A DNA stretch of 43,395 nucleotides from an uncultured Bacilli bacterium (GCA_944331915.1 CALVIR010000007.1:1-43395); one strand, 5' to 3'. Positions 24,224-32,559 are shown, counted from the stretch's first letter. A program made the numbers and translations. The notes: generated from the sequence alone by a model not told the origin.

Positions 24224-24890
24224 TATAATAATAGATAGTAGTGCTAATTATAATAAGGGTGGAGTTTATAAATTAACTATAGATAAAGATATAAATATTA
24301 AGATTGAGAGTGATTCCTTAGTTAAGTTATATTTAAATATTTTAAAAAATGTTAGGGTAAATATAAATGCTAAAAGTGATGCAAAAATCTATAATTTAAC
24401 TACGGAGGGAATTGTTATTAATCTTAATATCTTAGATAAAGTTGAGGTTAACCTTTATAATATGTCTATAGCAGATAAAGAGATTGTTAATACGTTAAAT
24501 ATTTATCATAAAGCTAAGAATAGTATTAGTCATTTATATTGTTATGGTGTTAGTTATAATGAAGGTAATATGAAAATAGTTGCTAATAGTTATATTAATA
24601 AAGGAATGACAGGAGTTAATTGTAATCAAGTTAGTAGAACGGTTAATATAAATAATGGTACTAGTGTAATAGAGCCTAATCTTTATGTGGATGAGTTTGA
24701 TTCTGTTGCAAATCATTCTTCTTATACAGGACCGTTTGATGATAAATATCTATTTTATTTAGAGACGAAAGGAATAAGTAGAGATAAGGCTTTTAATTTG
24801 TTACTTAAGGGATTTATGAAATTAGATGATTTACCAAAAGATTTTGAAAAGTTACTTGATGAGAAAATAAAAAATGTGATTGGGAGGTGA
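24216..24890 (+). CDS. sufD: SufD-like scaffold protein (short)
   Basis: This protein starts at GTG 24216 and overlaps sufC by 8 bp. It has 224 residues, about half of a full SufD (about 430). It keeps the C-terminal beta-helix and helical tail: NCNQVSRTVNINNGTSVIEP, then DEFDSVANHSSYTGPFDDKY and LFYLETKGISRDKAFNLLLKGF, matching the SufB/SufD C-terminal motif also seen in SufB at about 27700. The usual N-terminal helical domain is missing. Given its place and intact frame, it is likely a naturally reduced SufD rather than a fragment. Confidence 0.85.
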   Translation: MNNIIIDSSANYNKGGVYKLTIDKDINIKIESDSLVKLYLNILKNVRVNINAKSDAKIYNLTTEGIVINLNILDKVEVNLYNMSIADKEIVNTLNIYHKAKNSISHLYCYGVSYNEGNMKIVANSYINKGMTGVNCNQVSRTVNINNGTSVIEPNLYVDEFDSVANHSSYTGPFDDKYLFYLETKGISRDKAFNLLLKGFMKLDDLPKDFEKLLDEKIKNVIGR

Positions 24891-24894
24891 TTAA

Positions 24895-26091
24895 ATGCAT
24901 AGAGAAAGTTTTCCAATTCTAAAAAAAGATATTATTTACTTTGATAATGGAGCGACAACTTTAAAGCCTTTCGAGGTAGTAGAAGCGATGGAGGACTATT
25001 ACTATAATTATGGAGCGAATATTCATAGAGGTGATTATGATATTTCTTTAAAAGCTAGTAATAAATATGAAGAGGTTAGAGATAAAGTTAAACATTTTAT
25101 TAATGCTGATAGTAGTAGGGAAATTGTTTTTACAAGTGGTGATACTCTTTCTCTTAATATGATTGTCTTTGGATTTATGGAAGATTATCTAAATGAAGGA
25201 GATGAAGTGTTACTTACTAAGAGTGAACATGCTTCTTTGGTGTTACCTTTTATGGAACTTGCGAAGAAGAAAAAAATTGTCCTTAAGTATGTTCCACTTA
25301 CAAGTGAACATGAACTTACCCTTGAAAATTTAGAAGCAACAATAACAGAGAAAACAAAAGTTATTGCAGTGGCACATATTACTAATGTTTTAGGGGATGT
25401 TAGAGATATAAAGAAGATAACAGAACTAGCACATCAAAAAAATATCTTGGTTTTGGTAGATGGAGCGCAAAGTGTACCACATTTAAAGACGGATGTAAAA
25501 GACTTAGATGTTGATTTCTTAACTTTTTCTGCTCATAAAATGTTAGGACCAACAGGGGTTGGAGTTTTGTATGCGAAAGAAAAATATTTAGAAGCGATGC
25601 GGCCAATCTTATTTGGAGGAGGAATGAATCAGTACTTTGAAGAAGATGGAACTGTAGAATATAAGAGTATTCCTACCTTATTTGAAGCAGGAACGCCCCC
25701 TATTGCAGAGGTTATTGGATTAGGAAGAGCGATTGATTTTTTAGAAGAAATTGGGATGGATAATATCTATAAGTATGAAAAAGAACTTAAAGAGTATTTA
25801 GTTAAGAAATTAGAAAATAATAAGAAAGTGATTCTTTACAATAAGAAATCTGAAAGTGGAATATTAGCTTTTAATTTAGAAGGGGTGTTTAGTCAAGATA
25901 CAGCAATATACTTAGATCATTATAATATATGTGTTAGAGCAGGTAATCATTGTGCAAAAATACTTAAAGATGAGTTAAATATAAGAAATACGTGTCGAAT
26001 TAGTTTGTACTTCTATAATACAAAAGAAGAAATTGATAAACTAGTAGAGGTGTTAGAAAAGTCAGATGAACTTTATAAAATAATAATATAA
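24895..26091 (+). CDS. sufS: Cysteine desulfurase SufS
   Basis: This PLP enzyme takes sulfur from cysteine for Fe-S clusters. The start IIYFDNGATTLKP, the PLP-binding lysine in FSAHKMLGPTGVGVLY (K215), VDGAQSVPH and the catalytic cysteine in VRAGNHCAKIL (C353) are present. At 398 residues it is close to the usual 406. GGGAGGTG precedes ATG 24895, 4 bp after sufD. Sulfur is passed to SufU, encoded next. Confidence 0.97.
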   Translation: MHRESFPILKKDIIYFDNGATTLKPFEVVEAMEDYYYNYGANIHRGDYDISLKASNKYEEVRDKVKHFINADSSREIVFTSGDTLSLNMIVFGFMEDYLNEGDEVLLTKSEHASLVLPFMELAKKKKIVLKYVPLTSEHELTLENLEATITEKTKVIAVAHITNVLGDVRDIKKITELAHQKNILVLVDGAQSVPHLKTDVKDLDVDFLTFSAHKMLGPTGVGVLYAKEKYLEAMRPILFGGGMNQYFEEDGTVEYKSIPTLFEAGTPPIAEVIGLGRAIDFLEEIGMDNIYKYEKELKEYLVKKLENNKKVILYNKKSESGILAFNLEGVFSQDTAIYLDHYNICVRAGNHCAKILKDELNIRNTCRISLYFYNTKEEIDKLVEVLEKSDELYKIII

Positions 26092-26104
26092 AGGTAGTGA
26101 TAAA

Positions 26105-26557
26105 ATGGATAGAGAATTAAAAAGAGAAATAATTGTTGATAATTATCAAAATCCTTTTCATAAGGGATTAGTTAATGATAGTAGTTATGTAAAAGCAAAT
26201 ACTAATAATGAGTCTTGTATTGATAATATTGATATAGAACTTAAAATAGAAGATGGAATTATTAAAGATGCTAATTTTGATGGAGAAGCTTGTGCTATTT
26301 CAACTTCCGCTACTTCAATATTCTTAAGAAAAATAATAGGTAAGAGTTTAAGTGAGGTTGAAACATTAATTATAAACTATGAAAATTTAATTGATGAAAA
26401 AGAGTATGATCAAGACTTATTAGAAGATTTAATGGCTTATGATACAATTTATTTACAACCTAATAGAAAGAAATGTGCATTATTACCGGTAGAAACAATT
26501 AAGAAAATATTATCAAAAATAAAGGATGATGATAATGGAGATAAAGGGATTAAGTAA
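26105..26557 (+). CDS. sufU: Sulfur-transfer protein SufU
   Basis: This 150-residue IscU-like zinc protein accepts sulfur from SufS. All zinc-site residues are visible: C38 and D40 in ESCIDN, C63 in GEACAISTSAT, and C124 in RKKCALLPVE. NPFHKG near the N-terminus is also typical. The gap from sufS is 13 bp. Its 3' end overlaps sufB. Confidence 0.96.
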   Translation: MDRELKREIIVDNYQNPFHKGLVNDSSYVKANTNNESCIDNIDIELKIEDGIIKDANFDGEACAISTSATSIFLRKIIGKSLSEVETLIINYENLIDEKEYDQDLLEDLMAYDTIYLQPNRKKCALLPVETIKKILSKIKDDDNGDKGIK

Positions 26558-27845
26558 AGAGAAGATAATAGCGATATCTAAATATAAAAAAGAGGATGAC
26601 TCTATCCTTAAATATAGATTAGATTCTTTTGATAAGTTTGTTAAAAGTAAAGGAAAAGTACCGTTTGGCCCTAACTTTAATATTAATTTTGATGATATAA
26701 TCTATTATAAAGCTGTTAATAATGACTTAGTTAATGACTGGAATAAAGTACTAACACCAATAAAATGTGAATTAAATGATCTTGGAGTATTAGAGAGTGA
26801 AAAACATATGGATGGGATGGGAGTACAATATGAGAGTGAGGTAATATATCATAATATGCTTAAAGAGCTGGAAGATAAGAATATTATCTTCACTTCAATC
26901 GATATAGCTTTAAAAAAATATCCTCTTCTTGTTAAGAAATACTTTGGAAAGATTGTTAAAAATGATGATAATAGTTATGCTTCTTTAAATGGAGCGGTGT
27001 TTTCTGGGGGAAGCTTTATTTATATACCACCTCATACTAATTTAGATAGGCCTTTACAAAGTTATTTCCGGATTAATAGTAGAGGAATGGGCCAGTTTGA
27101 GAGAACGTTAATTATAGTAGATGATGATAGTTCCCTACATTATATAGAAGGATGTACAGCACCAACTTATGCAGATTCTAGTTTACATGCTGCGGTAGTA
27201 GAGATATATGTTGGTAAGAGGAGTAAATGTCGTTATACGACAGTGCAAAATTGGGCTCATAATGTTTATAATTTAGTTACAAAAAGAGCTTTAGTCGAAG
27301 ACGATGGGGTTATGGAATGGATTGATGGTAATATTGGTAGTTACTTAACCATGAAATATCCTTGTTGTATTTTAAAAGGGGATAATGCTAGGGGTACTTG
27401 TGTAACAATTAGTGTAGCCTCTAATAGTCAAGTTCAAGATACAGGGGCGAGAATGATTCATTTAGGGAAGAATACTAATAGTAAGATTATTTCTAAAAGT
27501 ATTGCTAGGAATGGTGGTAATGCTAGTTATAGAGGATGTGTTAAAATAAAGAAAGATGCAACTAACTCTTATAGTATGGTTAAATGTGATACACTTTTGT
27601 TGGATAAATATAGTAAGAGTGATGCAATACCAACTAATGAGGTACTTAATAATACAAGTACTATAGAACATGAAGCGACAGTATCAAAAATAAGTGATGA
27701 AAATCTATTCTATTTAGAAAGTAAAGGGATTCCTAAAGAAAAATGTGAAGAGTTAATTATTTTAGGATTTTTAGAAGAATTTAGAAAAGAGTTGCCAATG
27801 GAGTATGCAGTAGAGTTAAATCAACTTTTGAAAAGAAACTTGTAA
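26535..27845 (+). CDS. sufB: Fe-S cluster scaffold protein SufB
   Basis: This 436-residue SufB subunit of SufBC2D is slightly shorter than the usual 465. GGSFIYIPPHTNLDRPLQSYFRIN, YIEGCTAPTYADSSLHAAVVEI, VQNWAHNVYNLVTKRALVED and the C-terminal EHEATVSKISDENLFYLESKGI are diagnostic. ATG 26535 is preferred over in-frame ATGs at 26526/26529 because AAAGGATGAT serves as RBS for it. It overlaps sufU by 23 bp. It is the last gene of the operon, followed by a hairpin terminator at 27904. Confidence 0.97.
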   Translation: MEIKGLSKEKIIAISKYKKEDDSILKYRLDSFDKFVKSKGKVPFGPNFNINFDDIIYYKAVNNDLVNDWNKVLTPIKCELNDLGVLESEKHMDGMGVQYESEVIYHNMLKELEDKNIIFTSIDIALKKYPLLVKKYFGKIVKNDDNSYASLNGAVFSGGSFIYIPPHTNLDRPLQSYFRINSRGMGQFERTLIIVDDDSSLHYIEGCTAPTYADSSLHAAVVEIYVGKRSKCRYTTVQNWAHNVYNLVTKRALVEDDGVMEWIDGNIGSYLTMKYPCCILKGDNARGTCVTISVASNSQVQDTGARMIHLGKNTNSKIISKSIARNGGNASYRGCVKIKKDATNSYSMVKCDTLLLDKYSKSDAIPTNEVLNNTSTIEHEATVSKISDENLFYLESKGIPKEKCEELIILGFLEEFRKELPMEYAVELNQLLKRNL

Positions 27846-27874
27846 TTTTAAATTTTGAGTTAAAAATAGAGGTC

Positions 27875-27907
27875 AATTTTAAAAATTCCCTAGGGGAAAA
27901 TTAAAAA
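27875..27907 (+). other. Inverted repeat with CCCTAGGGG centre
   Basis: AATTCCC and GGGGAAAATT form an imperfect palindrome centred near 27892, flanked by A/T-rich arms, just before the suf terminator. GC content here is conspicuous against the surroundings. The role is unknown; it may be an extra terminator stem. Confidence 0.35.
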
Positions 27908-27948
27908 ACTGTTAGATAATTTGGGTTATTTAACAGTTTTTGGCTTTT
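27904..27948 (+). terminator. Terminator of the suf operon
   Basis: The perfect 11-bp stem AAAAACTGTTA/TAACAGTTTTT (27904-27914/27931-27941) has a 16-nt loop, followed by GGCTTTT. Confidence 0.75.
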
Positions 27949-27975
27949 GTCAAAAGAAATATAGTGTGCTAGATT
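27947..27975 (+). promoter_or_regulatory. ssb promoter
   Basis: TTGTCA (27947-27952), a 17-nt spacer and TAGATT (27970-27975). Predicted transcription would begin at about 27981-27983, inside the palindrome described next. Confidence 0.55.
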
Positions 27976-27998
27976 AATAACTCGAAAGGAGTTATTAA
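27974..27998. promoter_or_regulatory. Perfect 25-bp palindrome covering the ssb start region
   Basis: The arms TTAATAACTC (27974-27983) and GAGTTATTAA (27989-27998) are exact complements around GAAAG. The palindrome runs from the -10 to the base before ATG and includes the Shine-Dalgarno AAGGAG. At DNA level it could be an operator, perhaps for the XRE protein at 28441. If transcription starts further upstream it would hide the RBS in a hairpin. Confidence 0.6.
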
Positions 27999-28346
27999 AT
28001 GGTTAATAGTTTAATTTTAGTCGGAAGACTTACAAAAGAAATTGAAATTCGGGAGACTGATTCCGGAAAGAAAGTAGGAACATTGTCGTTAGCAGTTCCT
28101 AGAAGCTTTAAAAATTCAGAGGGAGTTTATGAGACGGATTTTATAAATTGTACTCTGTGGGAAGAAAAAGCGAAAGTTACAAAAGAATATTGTCAGAAAG
28201 GAGATATAGTTGGTATAAGAGGAAGGTTACAAAGTAAGATTGTAGAGACAGAAGATGGATCTAAATACTTTTTAGAAGTTGTTGCTGATAGGATTACTTT
28301 CTTGACAAATAAGAAACAAGAAAATGTCAAAAATACTGATATTTAG
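27999..28346 (+). CDS. ssb: Single-stranded DNA-binding protein, tail-less
   Basis: These 115 residues form one OB fold: LILVGRLTKEIEIRETDSGK, GTLSLAVPRSFKN, TDFINCTLWEEKAKVTKEYC and KGDIVGIRGRLQSK. It lacks the long linker and the acidic C-terminal tip (DDDIPF-like) that recruits partner proteins; it ends VKNTDI. It stands alone rather than between rpsF and rpsR, so it is probably a second, accessory SSB of the kind found on phages and elements. The start follows AAGGAG, buried in a perfect palindrome. Confidence 0.9.
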   Translation: MVNSLILVGRLTKEIEIRETDSGKKVGTLSLAVPRSFKNSEGVYETDFINCTLWEEKAKVTKEYCQKGDIVGIRGRLQSKIVETEDGSKYFLEVVADRITFLTNKKQENVKNTDI

Positions 28347-28375
28347 TCGAATTTTCCCTTATTTTATCTAAAGTG

Positions 28376-28405
28376 TTGACTTTTATATAAAAAAAGATTT
28401 ATAGT
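28376..28405 (+). promoter_or_regulatory. Promoter of the XRE regulator gene
   Basis: TTGACT (28376-28381), an 18-nt spacer and TATAGT (28400-28405), then AAGGAG before ATG 28441. Confidence 0.55.
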
Positions 28406-28440
28406 TTATTTATAAAAAAATTTATTAAGGAGAAGCAAAT

Positions 28441-28797
28441 ATGTTACTAAGTAAACGTTTAAAAGAGTTGCGTCTTAAAAATAATATGACGCAACGAGAG
28501 TTGGGCGAGAAGATAAATGTTACTAAAGTTAGTATTTGTTGCTATGAAAATGGTACGAGATGCCCAACTCTTGATACTTTAACAAAATTAGGAGAGGTTT
28601 TGGGTGTTTCAGTCTCTTACTTGATGGGCTATGACGAAGATGTAAAAGTTAAACACCATAAACAAGTTGTGAAAATGGCTAAGGAAGAAATTGAATTTGT
28701 GATGGAATTAAGGAAACTTGAGGATATTCATAATTTGATTTTAGAAAATCCTAAAGCTGCAGCAGAACTTGTTAGTAAAAGAATACAAAACGACTAA
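28441..28797 (+). CDS. XRE family transcriptional regulator
   Basis: This 118-residue protein has a clear Cro/C1 helix-turn-helix (about 4-63): SKRLKELRLKNNMTQRELGE, then VTKVSICCYENGTRCPTLDT and LGEVLGVSVSYLMGYDED. The C-terminal part (about 75-118) is helical and charged and may dimerise. It has its own promoter and a strong terminator. It lies between the tail-less ssb and two small unknown ORFs, so it plausibly controls this small accessory group. Targets are not known. Confidence 0.88.
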   Translation: MLLSKRLKELRLKNNMTQRELGEKINVTKVSICCYENGTRCPTLDTLTKLGEVLGVSVSYLMGYDEDVKVKHHKQVVKMAKEEIEFVMELRKLEDIHNLILENPKAAAELVSKRIQND

Positions 28798-28831
28798 TAG
28801 GTTGAGCGAGATGCTCAATCTATTTTTCTTA
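28796..28831 (+). terminator. Terminator of the XRE gene
   Basis: The 12-bp stem AATAGGTTGAGC/GCTCAATCTATT (28796-28807/28813-28824, one G-U) is followed by TTTTTCTT. Confidence 0.85.
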
Positions 28832-28919
28832 AATTTTAGAAAATAATATTTAATTCATTAGGTAAGTTGTTGTAAAATAATTATTAGTATATATAAAGTA
28901 TTTAAGGGAGGAGATAGAT

Positions 28920-29084
28920 ATGCTTAAAAATAAAAATAATACTTTTCCAAGTGGTTTTTTCACTAAAGTAAGATCAGAAATATTACCTAGTAAGAATTCG
29001 GATGATAAAATTATACCAATAAAATGGTCTGATGATGTTTTGAAGCGAAAACGAATAGCAAAAGTAACAAAAATAAATATGTAA
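28920..29084 (+). CDS. Small basic protein of unknown function
   Basis: ATG 28920 follows a strong AGGGAGGAG. The 54 residues (MLKNKNNTFPSGFFTKVRSE..., then KWSDDVLKRKRIAKVTKINM) are basic, with no membrane span or cysteine. It ends 8 bp before the next ORF, so the two are probably one transcript and translationally linked. It is not recognised. The strong RBS and tight spacing make a real gene likely; a toxin-antitoxin partner is a guess. Confidence 0.55.
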   Translation: MLKNKNNTFPSGFFTKVRSEILPSKNSDDKIIPIKWSDDVLKRKRIAKVTKINM

Positions 29085-29092
29085 AGTTGTAG

Positions 29093-29371
29093 ATGTTATT
29101 TTATATAAGCGAAGATGATACTGTTTTGCCTAGACATTCGTTTGTTGTAATAGATGATAGTATTGATATTATATTTGGAACTAAAAATAGTAGAGAAGGT
29201 TATATAAAAGCTGATCAGCTATATTATTTTAAAAAAGACAAACTAAATTATTATGTTTTAGCTACTATTAGTGAAGATTTATTAAATGAACTTATTAAAT
29301 TAATTGTAGAATTAGAGCTTGAAAACAAACTAAAACAAAATACAAAAAATATAGAGGAAACAGTTCAATAA
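29093..29371 (+). CDS. Unknown small protein, possibly PemK/MazF-like
   Basis: These 92 residues contain VLPRHSFVVIDD, then EGYIKADQLYYFKKDKLNYY and LATISEDLLNELIKLIVELE. The order (substrate-strand, 'IKADQLYYF', final helix after 'ISEDLLNELI') is reminiscent of PemK/MazF-fold mRNA interferases. However, the usual N-terminal G-D-[IV] strand is absent and the middle looks shortened. It has only a weak RBS and lies 8 bp after the 54-residue ORF. A toxin role is a low-confidence inference; it may also be a degenerate copy. A terminator follows. Confidence 0.55.
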   Translation: MLFYISEDDTVLPRHSFVVIDDSIDIIFGTKNSREGYIKADQLYYFKKDKLNYYVLATISEDLLNELIKLIVELELENKLKQNTKNIEETVQ

Positions 29372-29392
29372 AGTATTTATCATATAATTAAT

Positions 29393-29427
29393 AAAGCCTA
29401 GAGGACTTATCTTTTAGGCTTTTTTGG
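29393..29427 (+). terminator. Terminator after the small-ORF pair
   Basis: The stem AAAGCCTA/TAGGCTTT (29393-29400/29415-29422) has a 14-nt loop, followed by TTTTGG. Confidence 0.75.
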
Positions 29428-29439
29428 TGTTTAAAAATC

Positions 29440-29468
29440 TTGCGTTACCCCTGAAAAACATCTATAAT
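29440..29468 (+). promoter_or_regulatory. Promoter of the surface-protein gene at 29502, with TTACCC motif
   Basis: TTGCGT (29440-29445), a 17-nt spacer and TATAAT (29463-29468). The stretch CTTGCGTTACCC overlapping and following the -35 recurs with one mismatch at 43211-43222, again exactly placed before a TATAAT. Confidence 0.65.
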
Positions 29469-29501
29469 AGGATATAAAGAATAAGGTAGTGGAGGTAGGC
29501 A

Positions 29502-31190
29502 ATGGTGCATAAGAAAGAAAAAATAATAATTTTAAGTTTAATATTAATATTGATAATAGCAGTAATAGGAGTAAGTTATGCAGCTTTTAGTTATACAGGA
29601 ACTGGTAAGACAGTTAACAGTATCACTACAGGTGCAATTACGATGACTTATACAGAAAGTGATAATGTCATTATGATGGATGAAGCCTTACCAACCACAG
29701 ATAAAACAGGAACAGTAAGATTAAAAGAAGGAGAGTACTTTGATTTTACGATATCAAGTAATATCATAGGTAATGTTAATATCAACTATGAGATAAGTGC
29801 TAAAGAAGTAGGAAATGGAACAATAGATGGAGAAAATATTAAGTTATATTTAACAAGATTAAAAAGCGATGGTAGTGAAGAAGCATTAATGGTACCAGAG
29901 ACTTATAGTGAAGAAGCAAGTGCCAATAGTTATACCGGAAGACCATCAGGAGAGATGAGTTTATATACAAATAGTATGAATAGTAGTGAAAGTAATAATT
30001 ATCGTCTTAGAATGTATGTAACAGAAGAATACAATCCACAAGGAGATGGAGGGGGGTTAACCTTCTCAGTTCAAATAAATGTCTATGGTAAAGATGGAGA
30101 TAAATATGTGCCAGAGACAACAGAGACAATATTAGCTAATAACCCTTTACAAGAAGATAAAACTAATATGTTCAATTATGCTAGTAATGGAGATATCCTA
30201 ACAGATCCTCTACGTATGGAGATAGAAAATGATCCAGAATATGTAACTAATGGCTTATATCAGTTGGCTGATGAAGATGGCGTAAGTTACTATTTTAGAG
30301 GTGATGTAACTAATAATAATGTAAGATTTGGAAAGTATACAGATGATTACTATGTTTATACTGATGGTGGTCTTAGGCATTTTCAGAGTTTAGAAAGTTG
30401 TGTTGATGCTTTAGGTAGTTCAGAACATTGTACACCTTTAAAGTTAGCATCACAAGGTGATGATATGTACTGGAAAATAGTAAGAGTAAATGGTGATGGT
30501 AGTTTAAGATTGATTTATAATGGAACAAGTGCAGAACCAACAAATACTGATATAGTTGATTCTTACGTTATAGGATATACGTCATATAACTCTTATATGG
30601 ATGATGCAAAATATACAGGATATACTTATGATAATGGAACTGACTCATTTATTAAGAAAGAGATTGATACATGGTATAAGAATACTTTAGGAAATAGTAG
30701 CTATGATGATATGGTAATAGGAGGAAGGTTCTGTAGTGATAGTAGTGGTTATAAACTTGGAACTGATTATGGACTTTCTATTATAAATTATAATGTTTTT
30801 GCAAGTTATGATAGATTAGGACAAGCAATTTCTAATTTTAGTAAAGCTAATGCACCAACTCTGAAATGTCCTGTAACAAATGAAAGTTATGGAGGAGATT
30901 ACAGATTAAAAGCAGGATTAATAACAGCAGATGAGATGGTGTTAGCAGGAGAGAATATGTATTTAAGTGGAAATAGCTATTTAAATGTAAAAGATAGCAG
31001 TGCATATTATTGGACGATGACACCATCATCTTTTAATAATAATGGTTCTGGTTGGTATCAATCTAATAGTATTTATGTTAGTTTAATTAGTGATATTCGG
31101 GCGGTTAGACCGGTTATAAATGTTATGGCTAATACTGATTTTGTTAGTGGTGATGGAACAATAGATAATCCATACGTATTATCTGTTTAA
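29502..31190 (+). CDS. Exported surface protein with TasA/camelysin-like N-terminus
   Basis: This 562-residue protein has an N-terminal signal/anchor helix (about 5-27) ending GVSYAAFSYTGTGKTVNSIT, the arrangement seen in TasA/CalY-type secreted fibre proteins. A beta-rich domain (about 30-195) follows. A second region (about 240-562) holds paired cysteines and a C-terminal segment ending YYWTMTPSSF, then DIRAVRPVINV and GTIDNPYVLSV. The ending is shared in form with the protein at 41678 (GSLSDPYQLEL), so the two are paralogues. Predicted to be cell-surface or secreted; no sorting signal is present. GGAGG precedes ATG 29502. It has its own promoter and terminator. Function is unknown, perhaps matrix or adhesion. 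Confidence 0.75.
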   Translation: MVHKKEKIIILSLILILIIAVIGVSYAAFSYTGTGKTVNSITTGAITMTYTESDNVIMMDEALPTTDKTGTVRLKEGEYFDFTISSNIIGNVNINYEISAKEVGNGTIDGENIKLYLTRLKSDGSEEALMVPETYSEEASANSYTGRPSGEMSLYTNSMNSSESNNYRLRMYVTEEYNPQGDGGGLTFSVQINVYGKDGDKYVPETTETILANNPLQEDKTNMFNYASNGDILTDPLRMEIENDPEYVTNGLYQLADEDGVSYYFRGDVTNNNVRFGKYTDDYYVYTDGGLRHFQSLESCVDALGSSEHCTPLKLASQGDDMYWKIVRVNGDGSLRLIYNGTSAEPTNTDIVDSYVIGYTSYNSYMDDAKYTGYTYDNGTDSFIKKEIDTWYKNTLGNSSYDDMVIGGRFCSDSSGYKLGTDYGLSIINYNVFASYDRLGQAISNFSKANAPTLKCPVTNESYGGDYRLKAGLITADEMVLAGENMYLSGNSYLNVKDSSAYYWTMTPSSFNNNGSGWYQSNSIYVSLISDIRAVRPVINVMANTDFVSGDGTIDNPYVLSV

Positions 31191-31202
31191 ACAGATAATT
31201 TG

Positions 31203-31226
31203 AAAGGACTTAATAAGTCCCTTTTT
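31203..31226 (+). terminator. Terminator after the surface-protein gene
   Basis: GGACTT/AAGTCC (31206-31211/31215-31220) with an AAT loop, followed by CTTTTTG. Confidence 0.65.
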
Positions 31227-31286
31227 GTTGGTTGCAGGTACTAAGTTAATGGTGTAAAATGTTAAATGATAGGAAGGAGGGTAAAA

Positions 31287-32510
31287 ATGATTTTAGATAT
31301 AATTAGAAAGAAGGCTTGTAATTTAGAACTTACAAGAGAAGAGTTGGAAACGATTTTTAATGGATATTTACATGATGAGGTTAAAGATTATCAGATGAGT
31401 GCTTTTTTGATGGCTATATGTATTAATGATATGAGTGATAGTGAGATATTTGCTTTAACTGATATCTTTATTAAAAGTGGTGATGTTCTTGATCTTAGTT
31501 TTATGTCTAGTAAAGTTATTGATAAACATTCAACTGGAGGGGTTGGAGATAAAACAACTCTAATTGTTGCTCCAATAGTGGCTAGTCTTGGAGTAGCGGT
31601 AGTAAAGATGAGTGGTAGAGGATTAGGTTATACGGGAGGAACAATTGACAAATTAGAATCTATTCCTAACTTTAAAGTTGATCTTAGTGAAGATGAGATT
31701 AAAAAACAAGCAATAGATATTGGGATAGTTGTTACTAGTCAAAGTGAAGATTTAGTGCCACTTGATAAAAAAGTCTATGCTTTACGAGATGTTACTGCTA
31801 CAACTAATTCCATTCCTTTAATCGCTAGTAGTATTATGAGTAAGAAAATAGCATCGGGAGCTGATGGTATTGTTATTGATATAAAAGTAGGGAGTGGGGC
31901 TTTAATTAAAACGAGAAAAGAAGCAGAGAGACTTGCTAATATTATTATTAAGATTGGTAACTATTATCAAAAAGAGGTTAGGACAATTATTTCGGATATG
32001 AATACACCGCTTGGAAAATGTATTGGTAATAAATTAGAGGTGTTTGAAGCAATAGATGTGTTACAAAATAAAGTAAAAGGGCCTTTATATGATACCTGTT
32101 TAGAGCTTGCTAGTAAGATGGTTAGTATGGGGAAAAATATTAGTGAAAAAGAAGCTTTAAAAGAGGTAGTTAGTAGTATTGAAAGTAAAGAAGCTTATAA
32201 GAAATTTTTGCAATTTATTAAATATCAGGGTGGAGATTTAGAAAAATTAGAGATAAATGCGAAAGTATATAATATTAAAGCGAATAAAAGTGGAGTGTTA
32301 AAAAATATTGATGCTTTAGAGATTGCAAAACTTTCTAAGAGTTTGGGAGCTGGTAGAAGTAGTAAAGATGAACAAATTGATTATAATGCGGGAGTAGTGC
32401 TTACTAAAGAGATTGGTGATAAGATTAGTGAAGGGGATATTTTAGCTAACTTATATACTAATATTGACAAGTTAGACTTTAATGTAGAAAGAATATTTGA
32501 AATTTCTTGA
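31287..32510 (+). CDS. pdp: Pyrimidine-nucleoside phosphorylase
   Basis: This 407-residue enzyme of nucleoside salvage cleaves thymidine, uridine and deoxyuridine with phosphate. The signature KMSGRGLGYTGGTIDKLESI (about 107-126), KHSTGGVGDKTTL with the phosphate-binding loop (about 81-93), LYALRDVTATTNS-type sequence and a C-terminal barrel-sandwich domain are present. ATG 31287 follows GGAAGGAGGG; an in-frame ATG at 31266 has no RBS and would read through that Shine-Dalgarno. The choice between thymidine-specific (deoA) and broad (pdp) enzyme cannot be made by eye. The length and closeness to Firmicutes forms favour pdp. Confidence 0.93.
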   Translation: MILDIIRKKACNLELTREELETIFNGYLHDEVKDYQMSAFLMAICINDMSDSEIFALTDIFIKSGDVLDLSFMSSKVIDKHSTGGVGDKTTLIVAPIVASLGVAVVKMSGRGLGYTGGTIDKLESIPNFKVDLSEDEIKKQAIDIGIVVTSQSEDLVPLDKKVYALRDVTATTNSIPLIASSIMSKKIASGADGIVIDIKVGSGALIKTRKEAERLANIIIKIGNYYQKEVRTIISDMNTPLGKCIGNKLEVFEAIDVLQNKVKGPLYDTCLELASKMVSMGKNISEKEALKEVVSSIESKEAYKKFLQFIKYQGGDLEKLEINAKVYNIKANKSGVLKNIDALEIAKLSKSLGAGRSSKDEQIDYNAGVVLTKEIGDKISEGDILANLYTNIDKLDFNVERIFEIS

Positions 32511-32535
32511 AAAAAGATAGCCTATTTGTTATACT
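32507..32535 (+). promoter_or_regulatory. Promoter of the adhesin-sortase operon
   Basis: TTGAAA (32507-32512) overlaps the end of the phosphorylase gene. A 17-nt spacer leads to TATACT (32530-32535), then AAGGTAAGGTGAT before ATG 32560. Confidence 0.65.
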
Positions 32536-32559
32536 CTTAATAAGGTAAGGTGATTATAT

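Noticed and set aside
24534-25606. Minus-strand ORFs inside sufD and sufS
   Set aside because: Shadows of conserved Suf genes with low-complexity, Ile/Thr- or Leu-rich translations.
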